From the NCBI RefSeq assembly GCF_029714945.1, contig NZ_CP121634.1, forward strand, positions 2,315,001 through 2,379,000: a stretch of 64,000 bases of DNA. Direction: 5' to 3'. The stretch is from Bradyrhizobium sp. CIAT3101. GTDB lineage: Bacteria; Pseudomonadota; Alphaproteobacteria; Rhizobiales; Xanthobacteraceae. Both the position numbers and the translations under genes were made by a program. The notes under the pieces are model-generated. The model was not told where the DNA came from. It saw nothing but the letters and a program-made list of their open reading frames with translations, and did no database searches. Positions 23,532 to 31,686 of this stretch are shown here, piece by piece. Numbering within the stretch: the stretch's first letter is position 1; every line of letters starts with the position of its first letter.

Positions 23532-24932
23532 ATGCAAGATCTCTGGCGCCTGTCGGCCGCCGACCTCGCCACCCTCGTCAAATCCAGGAAGGTGTCCGCC
23601 CGGGAGGCGGCCAAGGCCGGCCTCGACCGCCTGGACGCCGTCAATCCAAAGCTGAACGCCGTGATCGACCACCGGCCCGATGACGTGCTCAAGCAGGCCG
23701 ACGCCGTCGATGCCGCCATCGCGCGGGGCGAGGACCCCGGCGTGCTCGCCGGCGTGCCCGTCACCATCAAGGCCAATGTCGACCAGGAGGGCTTCGCCAC
23801 CACCAACGGCCTGAAGCTCCAGCGCGACCTCATCGCGCGCGAGGACAACCCGGTGGTCGCCAACTTCCGCAAATCCGGCGCGGTTCTCCTTGGGCGCACC
23901 AATTGCCCGGCCTTTTCCTATCGCTGGTTCACCACCAATCTCGTCCACGGCGACACCAAGAATCCCCGCGATGCCGCGCTGACCCCGGGCGGCTCGTCCG
24001 GCGGCGCCGGCTCGGCGGTCGCGGCCGGCATCGGCCACATCGCCCATGGCACCGACATCGCCGGCTCGATCCGCTATCCCGCCTATGCCTGCGGCGTGCA
24101 TGGCCTGCGCCCGACGCTCGGCCGCATCCCCGCTTTCAATCCGGCGCTGCCGGAACGTCCGATCGGCCCGCAGATCATGGCCGTGTCGGGCCCGCTGGCC
24201 CGCACGGTGAATGATTTGCGCATCTCGCTTGCCGCGATGTCGGCGCGCGACGCGCGCGATCCCTGGTATGTGCCGGTGCCGCTGGAAGGCGAGGTGCGCG
24301 AGAAGCGCGCTGCGATCTGTCTCAACCCGGATGGCCTCGCCACCACGCCCGAGGTGAAGGCGGCCGTGACCGACGCCGGCAAGCGCCTCGAGCGCGCCGG
24401 CTGGACCGTCGAGGTGATTGAAAACACCCCGCCGATGCGCGAAGCGGTCGAGTGGCAGCGAAAACTCTGGCTCGGCGATGCCTATGAGGCGCAGCTCGAA
24501 ATGGCGGAGCGCGAGGGCGATCCCGGCGCACTGGCGTGCCTGCGCGGCAACCGCGCCAAGGTTACGCCGATGGACCAGGCCAACTACGCGCAGGCGCTGA
24601 CCCGCCGCGCCACGCTGACCCGCGACTGGATGCTGTTCTTCGAAAAATACGCCGTGGTGCTGACGCCGGTCTCCGGCGAGCTGCCGTTCCCAGATCATCT
24701 CGACCGCAAGGATGCGGCCTCCTTCGAGCGCGTCTGGGAGGCGCAGCTGCCGCAGATCGCGACGCCGTTCATGGGCCTGCCGGGCCTCGTGGTCTCGACC
24801 GGTCTCGTCGGCAAGACGCCGGTCGGCGTGCACATTGTCTCCGGCCGCTATCGCGAGGATCTGTGTCTGCTCGCCGGCGAAGCGATCGAGGCGGGCGGTG
24901 TGCCGGCCTCGCCGATCGACCCCGTGGGTTAG
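23532..24932 (+). CDS. Amidase (amidase-signature family)
   Basis: 466 residues. The amidase-signature Ser-cisSer-Lys triad is visible: Lys80 (VPVTIKAN), Ser155 in GGSSGG and nucleophile Ser179 in TDIAGSIRYPA. These enzymes hydrolyse small amides in the cytoplasm; the substrate is not predictable. It is not the GatA subunit of the tRNA amidotransferase, judging by context and the C-terminal part. It is first in a three-gene run with the glutathione peroxidase gene 2 bases after its stop. Confidence 0.93.
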   Translation: MQDLWRLSAADLATLVKSRKVSAREAAKAGLDRLDAVNPKLNAVIDHRPDDVLKQADAVDAAIARGEDPGVLAGVPVTIKANVDQEGFATTNGLKLQRDLIAREDNPVVANFRKSGAVLLGRTNCPAFSYRWFTTNLVHGDTKNPRDAALTPGGSSGGAGSAVAAGIGHIAHGTDIAGSIRYPAYACGVHGLRPTLGRIPAFNPALPERPIGPQIMAVSGPLARTVNDLRISLAAMSARDARDPWYVPVPLEGEVREKRAAICLNPDGLATTPEVKAAVTDAGKRLERAGWTVEVIENTPPMREAVEWQRKLWLGDAYEAQLEMAEREGDPGALACLRGNRAKVTPMDQANYAQALTRRATLTRDWMLFFEKYAVVLTPVSGELPFPDHLDRKDAASFERVWEAQLPQIATPFMGLPGLVVSTGLVGKTPVGVHIVSGRYREDLCLLAGEAIEAGGVPASPIDPVG

Positions 24933-24934
24933 CG

Positions 24935-25411
24935 ATGTCCGCGATCTACGACTTCAAGGCCAATTCGCTTGCCGGCGACGAAGTCGCCCTGCGCCAGTTC
25001 GAGGGGCAGGTGCTCCTGATCGTCAACACCGCGAGCAAATGCGGCTTCACGCCGCAATATCGCGGGCTGGAGGATCTGCATCGCGATCTCTCGCCGCGCG
25101 GCTTCTCGGTGCTCGGCTTTCCCTGCAACCAGTTCGGCGCGCAGGAGCCGGGGCAGGCCGCCGAGATCCAGACGTTCTGCTCGACCAATTACGACGTCAC
25201 CTTTCCGCTGTTCGAGAAGATCGACGTCAACGGCGCCCACGCGCATCCCCTGTATGAGTACCTGAAACGCCAGCAATCCGGCCTGTTGGGCGCCTCCATC
25301 AAATGGAATTTCACCAAATTCCTGGTGGACCGTGCCGGCCACGTGATCGCGCGCTATGCGCCGACCGCGCGGCCGGAAGGATTGCGGCAGAAGATCGAGA
25401 CCCTGTTATGA
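24935..25411 (+). CDS. Glutathione peroxidase family protein
   Basis: 158 residues from the ATG at 24935, 2 bases after the amidase stop. The peroxidatic residue is Cys36 in NTASKCGFTPQY (Cys, not selenocysteine). The Gln and Trp of the catalytic site are in FPCNQFGAQEP and IKWNFTKFLVD. It reduces peroxides in the cytoplasm, in many bacteria using thioredoxin instead of glutathione. Its stop overlaps the start of the DUF3297 gene (ATGA). Confidence 0.95.
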   Translation: MSAIYDFKANSLAGDEVALRQFEGQVLLIVNTASKCGFTPQYRGLEDLHRDLSPRGFSVLGFPCNQFGAQEPGQAAEIQTFCSTNYDVTFPLFEKIDVNGAHAHPLYEYLKRQQSGLLGASIKWNFTKFLVDRAGHVIARYAPTARPEGLRQKIETLL

Positions 25412-25665
25412 GCGAGACAATCATGAGCGACGAATTTCCGGACCGCCTGTCGGTCGACCCCAACAGCCCCTATTACAACGCCGACATCCTGTCGCGCGAC
25501 GTCGGCATCCGCTTCAAGGGCATCGAGAAGACCAATGTCGAGGAGTACTGCATCAGCGAAGGCTGGGTCCGCGTCACCGCAGGAAATGCCAAGGACCGCT
25601 ACGGCAACCCGCTGACCATCAAGGTGCATGGTCCGGTCGAGCCGTATTTCCGGGACAAGAAGTAA
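25408..25665 (+). CDS. DUF3297 family protein
   Basis: 85 residues from the ATG at 25408, overlapping the peroxidase stop by 4 bases; an internal ATG at 25423 is possible. The sequence DEFPDRLSVDPNSPYYN, then IRFKGIEKTNVEEYCISEGWVRV, is the conserved DUF3297 pattern found in many proteobacteria, with no known function. No membrane helix or signal. Confidence 0.92.
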   Translation: MSETIMSDEFPDRLSVDPNSPYYNADILSRDVGIRFKGIEKTNVEEYCISEGWVRVTAGNAKDRYGNPLTIKVHGPVEPYFRDKK

Positions 25666-25690
25666 GCGTAGCGTCAAATGCATCACCGTC

Positions 25691-25816
25691 ACCCTGAGGT
25701 GCTCGCCTCTTCGGCGAGCCTCGAAGGGCGACGGCCCGGCTGCAGCTCGGCCGTTCATCCTTCGAGGCTCCCGGCGCGATGCTAGTGCATCGCGCCACTC
25801 GCACCTCAGGATGACG
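25691..25816. repeat. Palindromic intergenic repeat, family 1, inverted pair
   Basis: Unit 25691-25734 (ACCCTGAGGTGCTCGCC with GGCGAGCCTCGAAGGGCGACGG) and unit 25754-25816 (TTCATCCTTCGAGGCTC to ACCTCAGGATGACGGG) face each other. Third copy of the family after 5266-5397 and 18276-18392. It is in the gap between the DUF3297 gene and tarD. Confidence 0.7.
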
Positions 25817-25858
25817 GGCAGGCAGTCACGAAGTCTCTCTTGACCACCGAGGCCACCC

Positions 25859-27028
25859 ATGTCCGTCCGCATCGTCGACGTCCGCGAAATCACCAAGCCG
25901 ATCTCGTCCCCGATCCGCAACGCCTATATCGACTTCACCAAGATGACGACGAGCCTCGTTGCCGTCGTCACCGACGTGGTGCGCGACGGCAAGCGTGTGG
26001 TCGGCTACGGCTTCAATTCCAACGGCCGCTACGGGCAGGGCGGCCTGATCCGCGAGCGTTTTGCCGCGCGCATCACCGAGGCGGATCCGAAGTCGCTGCT
26101 CAACGCTGCCGGAGACAATCTCGACCCCGACAAGGTCTGGGCCGCGATGATGACCAATGAGAAGCCGGGTGGTCACGGCGAACGCTCGGTCGCGGTCGGC
26201 ACCATCGACATGGCGGTGTGGGATGCTGTTGCGAAGATCGCGGGCAAGCCGCTGTTTCGCCTGCTCGCCGAACGTCACGGCCTGACAGCCAATCCGCGCG
26301 TGTTCGTCTACGCCGCCGGCGGCTATTACTATCCCGGCAAGGACCTCTCGATGCTGCGGGCTGAGATGCGCGGCTATCTCGATCGCGGCTACAACGTCGT
26401 GAAGATGAAGATCGGCGGCGCCGACATCGACGAAGACCGCACCCGCATCGAGGCGGTGCTGAAAGAGATCGGCAAGGACGCGCAGCTCGCCGTCGACGCC
26501 AACGGCCGCTTCAACCTCGAGACCGGCATCGCCTACGCCAAGATGCTGCGCGATTATCCCTTGTTCTGGTACGAGGAGGTCGGCGATCCCCTCGACTACG
26601 CGCTGCAGGCAGCGCTTGCCGAGTTCTATCCCGGCCCGATGGCCACCGGCGAGAATCTCTTCAGCCACCAGGACGCCCGCAACCTCATCCGCTACGGCGG
26701 CATGCGCCCCGACCGCGACTGGCTGCAATTCGACTGCGCGCTGTCCTACGGCCTGTGCGAATACCAGCGCACGCTGGAAGTGTTGAAGACTTACGGCTGG
26801 TCCCCGAGCCGCTGCATCCCGCACGGCGGCCACCAGATGTCGCTCAACATTGCAGCCGGCCTCGGCCTCGGCGGCAACGAAAGCTACCCCGACCTGTTCC
26901 AGCCCTATGGCGGCTTCCCCGACGGCGTCCGCGTCGAGAACGGCCACATCACCATGCCCGATCTCCCCGGCATCGGCTTCGAAGGCAAGTCCGATCTCTA
27001 CAAGGAGATGAAGGCGTTGGCGGAGTAG
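25859..27028 (+). CDS. tarD: D(-)-tartrate dehydratase (MR-MLE, enolase superfamily)
   Basis: 389 residues. It converts D-tartrate to oxaloacetate by Mg-assisted dehydration. All characterised catalytic residues are at the positions known for the Bradyrhizobium enzyme: Lys182 and Lys184 (VKMKIGG), metal ligands Asp213 (VDANGRF), Glu239 (YEEVGDP) and Glu265 (TGENL), and His322 (PHGGHQ). From memory, the sequence differs from the characterised enzyme at only a few positions. No transporter or regulator is adjacent, and repeats flank the gene on both sides. Confidence 0.96.
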   Translation: MSVRIVDVREITKPISSPIRNAYIDFTKMTTSLVAVVTDVVRDGKRVVGYGFNSNGRYGQGGLIRERFAARITEADPKSLLNAAGDNLDPDKVWAAMMTNEKPGGHGERSVAVGTIDMAVWDAVAKIAGKPLFRLLAERHGLTANPRVFVYAAGGYYYPGKDLSMLRAEMRGYLDRGYNVVKMKIGGADIDEDRTRIEAVLKEIGKDAQLAVDANGRFNLETGIAYAKMLRDYPLFWYEEVGDPLDYALQAALAEFYPGPMATGENLFSHQDARNLIRYGGMRPDRDWLQFDCALSYGLCEYQRTLEVLKTYGWSPSRCIPHGGHQMSLNIAAGLGLGGNESYPDLFQPYGGFPDGVRVENGHITMPDLPGIGFEGKSDLYKEMKALAE

Positions 27029-27060
27029 CGTTGGCGACGACGGTCGTACCACGCACTCAG

Positions 27061-27194
27061 TGTCGTCCCCGCGAACGCCGGGACCCATAACCCCAGGGAG
27101 TGGTTATGGAGCGCGCTGATCACCCCGAATCTTCGCCAGATCCAATCCCGTGGTTATGGGTCCCGGATCTGCGCTTCGCTTGTCCGGGACGACA
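27061..27194. repeat. Palindromic intergenic repeat, family 2, overlapping a gene end
   Basis: The ends TGTCGTCCC and GGGACGACA are inverted. Inside are the arms CCGGGACCCATAACC (27078-27092) and GGTTATGGGTCCCGG, so the whole element folds as a long palindrome. It extends into the 3' end of the DUF418 gene on the reverse strand, supplying the final residues and the stop codon. Confidence 0.75.
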
Positions 27195-28341
27195 GTTGAG
27201 TTCGCATCGTGGCATCCGCCACCACCATCGGCTGCCGAACGCCATACATCAACGATCGCCATAGCCATTCGAGCGGGCCGTAGCGGTAGTGGCGCAGCCA
27301 CCAGGTGCTGAAGCGGACCTGTGCGGCGTAGACGATGAGGCCGATGGCAAGCGCCGGGGTGATGCCGAGCCGGCCGAACTGGCCGAGGCCATAGCCGTAG
27401 AAGATCCAGCCGAAGATGACGGATTGTGCGACGTAGTTGGTGAAGGCCATCCGGCCGAGCGGTGCGGCCCAGCCGAGCAGCTTCTTGCCGCGCTCGAAAC
27501 TTGCAGCGAAGAGGATGGCGGCGCCATAGCCCAGCGCCAGCAGGATGGTGCCGAGCGGCTCGATGCCGCGATAAAGCAGGCCCGCGCCGAGGCCGATCGC
27601 GGGGAGCGCGATGGCGAACAGGCCGCGCGGATTTTGCACGATGCGGCTACGCCAGGCGAGCGCGCCGACGAGAAACAGCCCGATCGTGCGCAGGAAGACG
27701 AAGGCGTGCAGGGAGGCGATGAGGGGAATTTCGCGCAGGCGAAACGCCAGCACGTCGAGGAGGCCGCCCGTCGCATAGATGCGGTTGGCGTCCATAACGT
27801 CCTGCCAGATCGCGGCCCGGCTCGGAAACAATCCGACGGGCGGAAAGGCCTGCATGGCCAGATACAGCGCGAGGGACAGCAGCGCGGCAAGCGTCAGCAG
27901 CCAGCGCGGACCGAACAGGAACGGCAACACGATGAACCCGGCCAGCGCATATTCGGTGAGAATGTCGCCGTTCCAGATCAGGCACAGATGAATGACGCCG
28001 AACACCAGCAGCACCGCGAGCCGGCGGACGAGCAGCACAATGCGGCGCTCACTGCTTGCGAGGCGGTCGAATTGAATGGCGAGCCCTGCGCCGAACAGTA
28101 GCGAAAACAGCGCGAATGCCTTGAGTTCGACGGCCTCCGTCAGGATCGTCTCGATGGCGCGATCGATTGGCGAGGCCAGCATCCTGGGGCCGAGAAACTG
28201 GTCGAAGATCGAAACGCGGAATTCCATCACCAGGTTGATGGCCATGACGCCGAACAGGGCGATGCCCCGCAGCACGTCGATGGCATCGATCCGCTCCGCG
28301 GGGGGCGTCGGCCTGGGGACCGCGGCGCTGTTGGACGTCAT
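27154..28341 (-). CDS. DUF418 integral membrane protein
   Basis: 395 residues with about nine to ten hydrophobic helices. The start ERIDAIDVLRGIALFGVMAINLVME is typical of DUF418/YeiB-type proteins, and the conserved C-terminal segment WWLRHYRYGPLEWLWRSLMYG is present. The last 15 or so residues (TQLSSRTSEAQIRDP) are encoded by a palindromic repeat and look like an added tail. It lies 8 bases after the MmgE/PrpD gene and is probably co-transcribed. Transport role unproven. Confidence 0.92.
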   Translation of the reverse strand: MTSNSAAVPRPTPPAERIDAIDVLRGIALFGVMAINLVMEFRVSIFDQFLGPRMLASPIDRAIETILTEAVELKAFALFSLLFGAGLAIQFDRLASSERRIVLLVRRLAVLLVFGVIHLCLIWNGDILTEYALAGFIVLPFLFGPRWLLTLAALLSLALYLAMQAFPPVGLFPSRAAIWQDVMDANRIYATGGLLDVLAFRLREIPLIASLHAFVFLRTIGLFLVGALAWRSRIVQNPRGLFAIALPAIGLGAGLLYRGIEPLGTILLALGYGAAILFAASFERGKKLLGWAAPLGRMAFTNYVAQSVIFGWIFYGYGLGQFGRLGITPALAIGLIVYAAQVRFSTWWLRHYRYGPLEWLWRSLMYGVRQPMVVADATMRTQLSSRTSEAQIRDP

Positions 28342-28349
28342 GGGAGAAT

Positions 28350-29789
28350 TCAGGTGCGTTGGATGAGTGACCGCAAGCTCCTTATATCGGTCACCGCCTC
28401 GATCTCATAGACCGACTTCACCAATTGCTCCGACTTGTCCCGCCCCACCACCGGCGCGATCAGGTCGCGCGCCTTGTCGATGACCTCTTCGCGCGTCATC
28501 GGGTTGCGCGGTGTGCCCCGCACGGCGGTGACACGCTCGGAGAGCTTGCTTCCGTCGGCAAGCTCGATCTCGACCACGGCGACGCGCACCGGCAACAGCT
28601 TTGCAAGCTCCTCGTCGCGCACCAGGTTCACCTTGGCCCGCATCTGCAGGACGGCTGCATCCTGCATGCGCGGCTTGTCGTGTGCGGCGTGGAACGACGC
28701 GGTCTTGTCGAGCAGCATCACGGCGACCATGTGCTGCAGGCAGATGTCGGGGATGTCGCGATTGTCTACGATCTCCGCGACCGGCGGCGCGAGGCGCACC
28801 GTCACGCGGCTGACCTCTTTGGCCTCGAACGCGTGCCTGCCGCGGATGGCGTAGATCGCATCGAGCGGGCCCTGGATCGGCGAGCCCACCGTCCACTTCT
28901 TGATATCGGTGCCTGCGATCTCGTAGCGCTCGCCGAGCTTGTCCACGAGCTTGCCGAGCGTGGCCTTTGGCGCATGAGCCTGGAAGTAATTGTCCGGCCC
29001 CGAGAACACGTCGTCGACGCCGTTCCAGTCCGAGCGCACCAGCAGCGCCGAGGTGACGCCGTTGCGCGCCGGCATGCCGGCAAACACAAAGCCTTTCTCG
29101 ATATGGTCGACATCGCGCCGCCACACGATGAAGCCGGAGGATTGTTGCGCGGCATAATCAAGCACCCAGCGCATCCGCTGTGCGTCGAAGCCGGCGACAC
29201 AGGCGGCTGCCGCGGAGGCGCAGAACGTGCCGGAGATGCTGTGCGTGCTGAGCAGGCTGTCATAGCTGAAATCGGCTCCGCCCATCGCCACCACCACGCG
29301 CGTGCCGACATCGTAGCCGAGCGTCACCGCGCGCAGGAAATGCCCGCCCTCGATGCCGAGATGCTCGCCGAGCGCAAGGGCTGCGGGGATGACCGAACAG
29401 CCCGGATGCGAGCGCGACGGGCTGTGGGAATCGTCGGTCTCGTCGGCATGCGCCATCACGCCATTGGCGAGCGCGGCCTCGACCGGCGAAGCCGTCATCG
29501 CAGTGCCGGCCACAGTCGAAGAGCCCTGCGTGGCATTGGCGCGGATATAGCGCTGCGCCGCCTGGCCGGGCGGCAGCTCCGATCCCGAGATCATCGACGC
29601 CAGCGAGTCGAGGATGTGATGCTTGGCCTGTTCGGCGACGTCGGGCGGCAGGGCCCGGGACTTGGCGGCGCTCATGTAGTCGCACAGCGCCGTCATTTCC
29701 GGACTCGTGAGGGGGCCTTCCGCGAAACCGCGTGCGGGCGCGAGGGCGAGTCCGGTGGTTGTCAGCCTGAGAAAATCGCGGCGTTTCAT
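28350..29789 (-). CDS. Exported MmgE/PrpD family protein
   Basis: 479 residues. The N-terminus MKRRDFLRLTTTGLALAPARGFAEG is a twin-arginine signal, unusual for this mostly cytoplasmic family. The remainder matches MmgE/PrpD (2-methylcitrate dehydratase-like): HADETDDSHSPSRSHPGCSVIPAALALGE near residue 114, then the C-terminal ITVRL-type domain. True PrpD activity is not implied, as the family is broad. It is first in a pair with the DUF418 gene. Confidence 0.92.
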   Translation of the reverse strand: MKRRDFLRLTTTGLALAPARGFAEGPLTSPEMTALCDYMSAAKSRALPPDVAEQAKHHILDSLASMISGSELPPGQAAQRYIRANATQGSSTVAGTAMTASPVEAALANGVMAHADETDDSHSPSRSHPGCSVIPAALALGEHLGIEGGHFLRAVTLGYDVGTRVVVAMGGADFSYDSLLSTHSISGTFCASAAAACVAGFDAQRMRWVLDYAAQQSSGFIVWRRDVDHIEKGFVFAGMPARNGVTSALLVRSDWNGVDDVFSGPDNYFQAHAPKATLGKLVDKLGERYEIAGTDIKKWTVGSPIQGPLDAIYAIRGRHAFEAKEVSRVTVRLAPPVAEIVDNRDIPDICLQHMVAVMLLDKTASFHAAHDKPRMQDAAVLQMRAKVNLVRDEELAKLLPVRVAVVEIELADGSKLSERVTAVRGTPRNPMTREEVIDKARDLIAPVVGRDKSEQLVKSVYEIEAVTDIRSLRSLIQRT

Positions 29790-29903
29790 GGTGTCCCGTC
29801 TTTGGTGCAGGAATTCCGATGAAACGGATAGCGCTGAAGGCGACCGTGTGTCCAGTCGGCGGGCGCCATTCGCGGCTTCTTAGGGCCGAGCCAAATACTT
29901 CGC

Positions 29904-30021
29904 TGTCATGCCCCGGCTTGACCGGGGCATCCAGTACGCCGCGGCGGATGTGGTGGGAGCGAGCTCTTCAACGCCGCCCTCTGGAATACTGGATCGCCCG
30001 GTCAAGCCGGGCGATGACGCC
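29904..30021. repeat. Palindromic intergenic repeat, family 3
   Basis: Left unit TGTCATGCCCCGGCTTGAC followed by CGGGGCATCCAGTA, and right unit TACTGGATCGCCCGGTCAAG followed by CCGGGCGATGA, are inverted copies, each with its own hairpin. It fills the gap between the divergent MmgE/PrpD gene start and the end of the malonyl-CoA decarboxylase gene. Confidence 0.75.
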
Positions 30022-30046
30022 GTCTGTGTTGCAACGCCTCAGCCGC

Positions 30047-31396
30047 CTACGACAGCCGCATATCCAGCAGCCTGCGCCCTTCGCCCTTGAGCAGCTTCTT
30101 CACCGCGCTCGATGCCACGACCTCGCCGTCATTGGCGTAGGCTTCGTGGTTCTTCTCGATATCGTCGAGGCGGTAGAGGTAGTTCACCATGACGCTGGCG
30201 GACTCGCGCACGCCTTTGGGCGAGAGGTCGCCGAGCCAGTTGATGCGCTCGAGCCGGGCGCCGTTGCCGAGATGAAAGCGGGCGACGGAGTCGATCAGGC
30301 GGTTCTTCGGCGTGCGCGCCTTCAGGAAGTAGTGGGCGGCGAGCGGCTCGATCACGCCGCGCAGCTGCGCGGTGGTCTCGGGATTCTCATACCATTTGGG
30401 ATCGTCGAGGCGCTTCAGGATCTCGCGGTCCTCCTCCGACAACGGCAGGTCCTTGTCCTGCTTCACCCATGGCATGAAGCCCGGCACCGGCGACAGCGTC
30501 ACGAAGGTGTCGAGTTTCGGCGTTTCGCGGCGCAGTTCCTCGACCACCTGCTTGATCAGGAAGCTGCCGAAGGAGATGCCGCCAAGGCCACGTTGGGTAT
30601 TCGAGATCGAATAAAACACGGCGGTGCGCGCCTTCTCGATCGGAAGGTACTGTCGATCGACGGCCAGCAGCGGCGCGATCGCGCCGGGAATGGTCTCGGT
30701 CAGCGCGACCTCGACGAAGATCAGGGGCTCGTCGACCATTGCGGGATGGAAGAACGCGTAGCAGCGCCGATCGACCGGGTCGATGCGCCGGCGCAGATCG
30801 TCCCAGTCGCTGATCTCGTGCACGGCTTCATAGCGGATGATCTTTTCGAGGATGTTGGCCGGAGTCGACCAGTCAATCCGGCGCAGCACGAGAAACCCCC
30901 TGTTGAACCACGAAGAAAGAAGATGCGAAACGTCGCGGTCGAGCGCGGCGAGATCGGTGTGTCCGTTCATCATGCCGAGCAGGTCGGCACGCATGGCGAC
31001 GAGATCGCCGGTCCCGCCCGGCGCGCGGTTGAGGCGGCGAATCAGCTCCTGCCGCCGCGGTTCCGAGGCGAAGTGCAGCGAGCTCGCGTCCTCATCGGTC
31101 GGCTCGGCGCTCCACTTCTCGATCGCCTTGGTCAGCCGTTCCCGGTCCGGGCCGAAATCGCGCACCAGCGCGTCGAAAAAGGCGCGGCGTCCCGTCGCAT
31201 CCAGCTCCCCGTAGAGATCGAGCACCTCGCGCGCCATGGCTGTGCCCGAGGCCTCGCCCCGGCCCGATAGCAGCGCGCCGCAGAGCTCGATCAGCCCGTC
31301 GGCATCCTGTTTGGTATCGGCAGAATCGCGGCGCAACAGCGTGCGGCCGCGCTCGGAAATGGTAGCAAGCAGGTCGGAGAAGAAGGCGTTAGCCAT
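30047..31396 (-). CDS. Malonyl-CoA decarboxylase
   Basis: 449 residues from the ATG at 31396 (ribosome site GAAAGG); the frame upstream of it is not protein-like. It decarboxylates malonyl-CoA to acetyl-CoA in the cytoplasm, used for malonate catabolism or control of the malonyl-CoA pool. The helical N-terminal domain covers about residues 1-130. The catalytic domain has FVTLSPVPGFMPW and the ALYFLKART-like AAHYFLKARTPKNRLIDSVARFHLGNGARLERINWLGD segment, which holds the catalytic His (RFHLGNGA). Length is similar to rhizobial MatA. No malonyl-CoA synthetase gene is adjacent. Confidence 0.93.
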   Translation of the reverse strand: MANAFFSDLLATISERGRTLLRRDSADTKQDADGLIELCGALLSGRGEASGTAMAREVLDLYGELDATGRRAFFDALVRDFGPDRERLTKAIEKWSAEPTDEDASSLHFASEPRRQELIRRLNRAPGGTGDLVAMRADLLGMMNGHTDLAALDRDVSHLLSSWFNRGFLVLRRIDWSTPANILEKIIRYEAVHEISDWDDLRRRIDPVDRRCYAFFHPAMVDEPLIFVEVALTETIPGAIAPLLAVDRQYLPIEKARTAVFYSISNTQRGLGGISFGSFLIKQVVEELRRETPKLDTFVTLSPVPGFMPWVKQDKDLPLSEEDREILKRLDDPKWYENPETTAQLRGVIEPLAAHYFLKARTPKNRLIDSVARFHLGNGARLERINWLGDLSPKGVRESASVMVNYLYRLDDIEKNHEAYANDGEVVASSAVKKLLKGEGRRLLDMRLS

Positions 31397-31568
31397 CTGG
31401 GCCTTTCGAAACCGGGTTTGTGCGGTGCGGAAGCTTACACGGGATTTAGGCGGAAGCCGATCACAATCAAGCGGCGGCATTTTGTATCTTTGGGGGTACC
31501 ATGCATCTCCGATGACGCTGTCATGCTCCGAGAAGACGGGTATCCGGTGCACTGATTCACCCGCTGCC

Positions 31569-31660
31569 GTAGGGTGGGCAAAGGCGCACTTGCGCCGTGC
31601 CCACGATCTCTCGATGGCAGCAAAAGGCGTGGGCACGCTTCGCTTTGCCGACTCCACGAT
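31569..31660. repeat. Palindromic intergenic repeat, family 5
   Basis: A left unit GTAGGGTGGGCAAAGGCGCA running into TGCGCCGTGCCCACG and a right unit with CGTGGGCACGCTTCGC and TTTGCCGACTC are related inverted arms. It lies between the malonyl-CoA decarboxylase and AraC genes. Confidence 0.65.
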
Positions 31661-31686
31661 TTCTGCGCTCGCAATGACGGCGAGCC

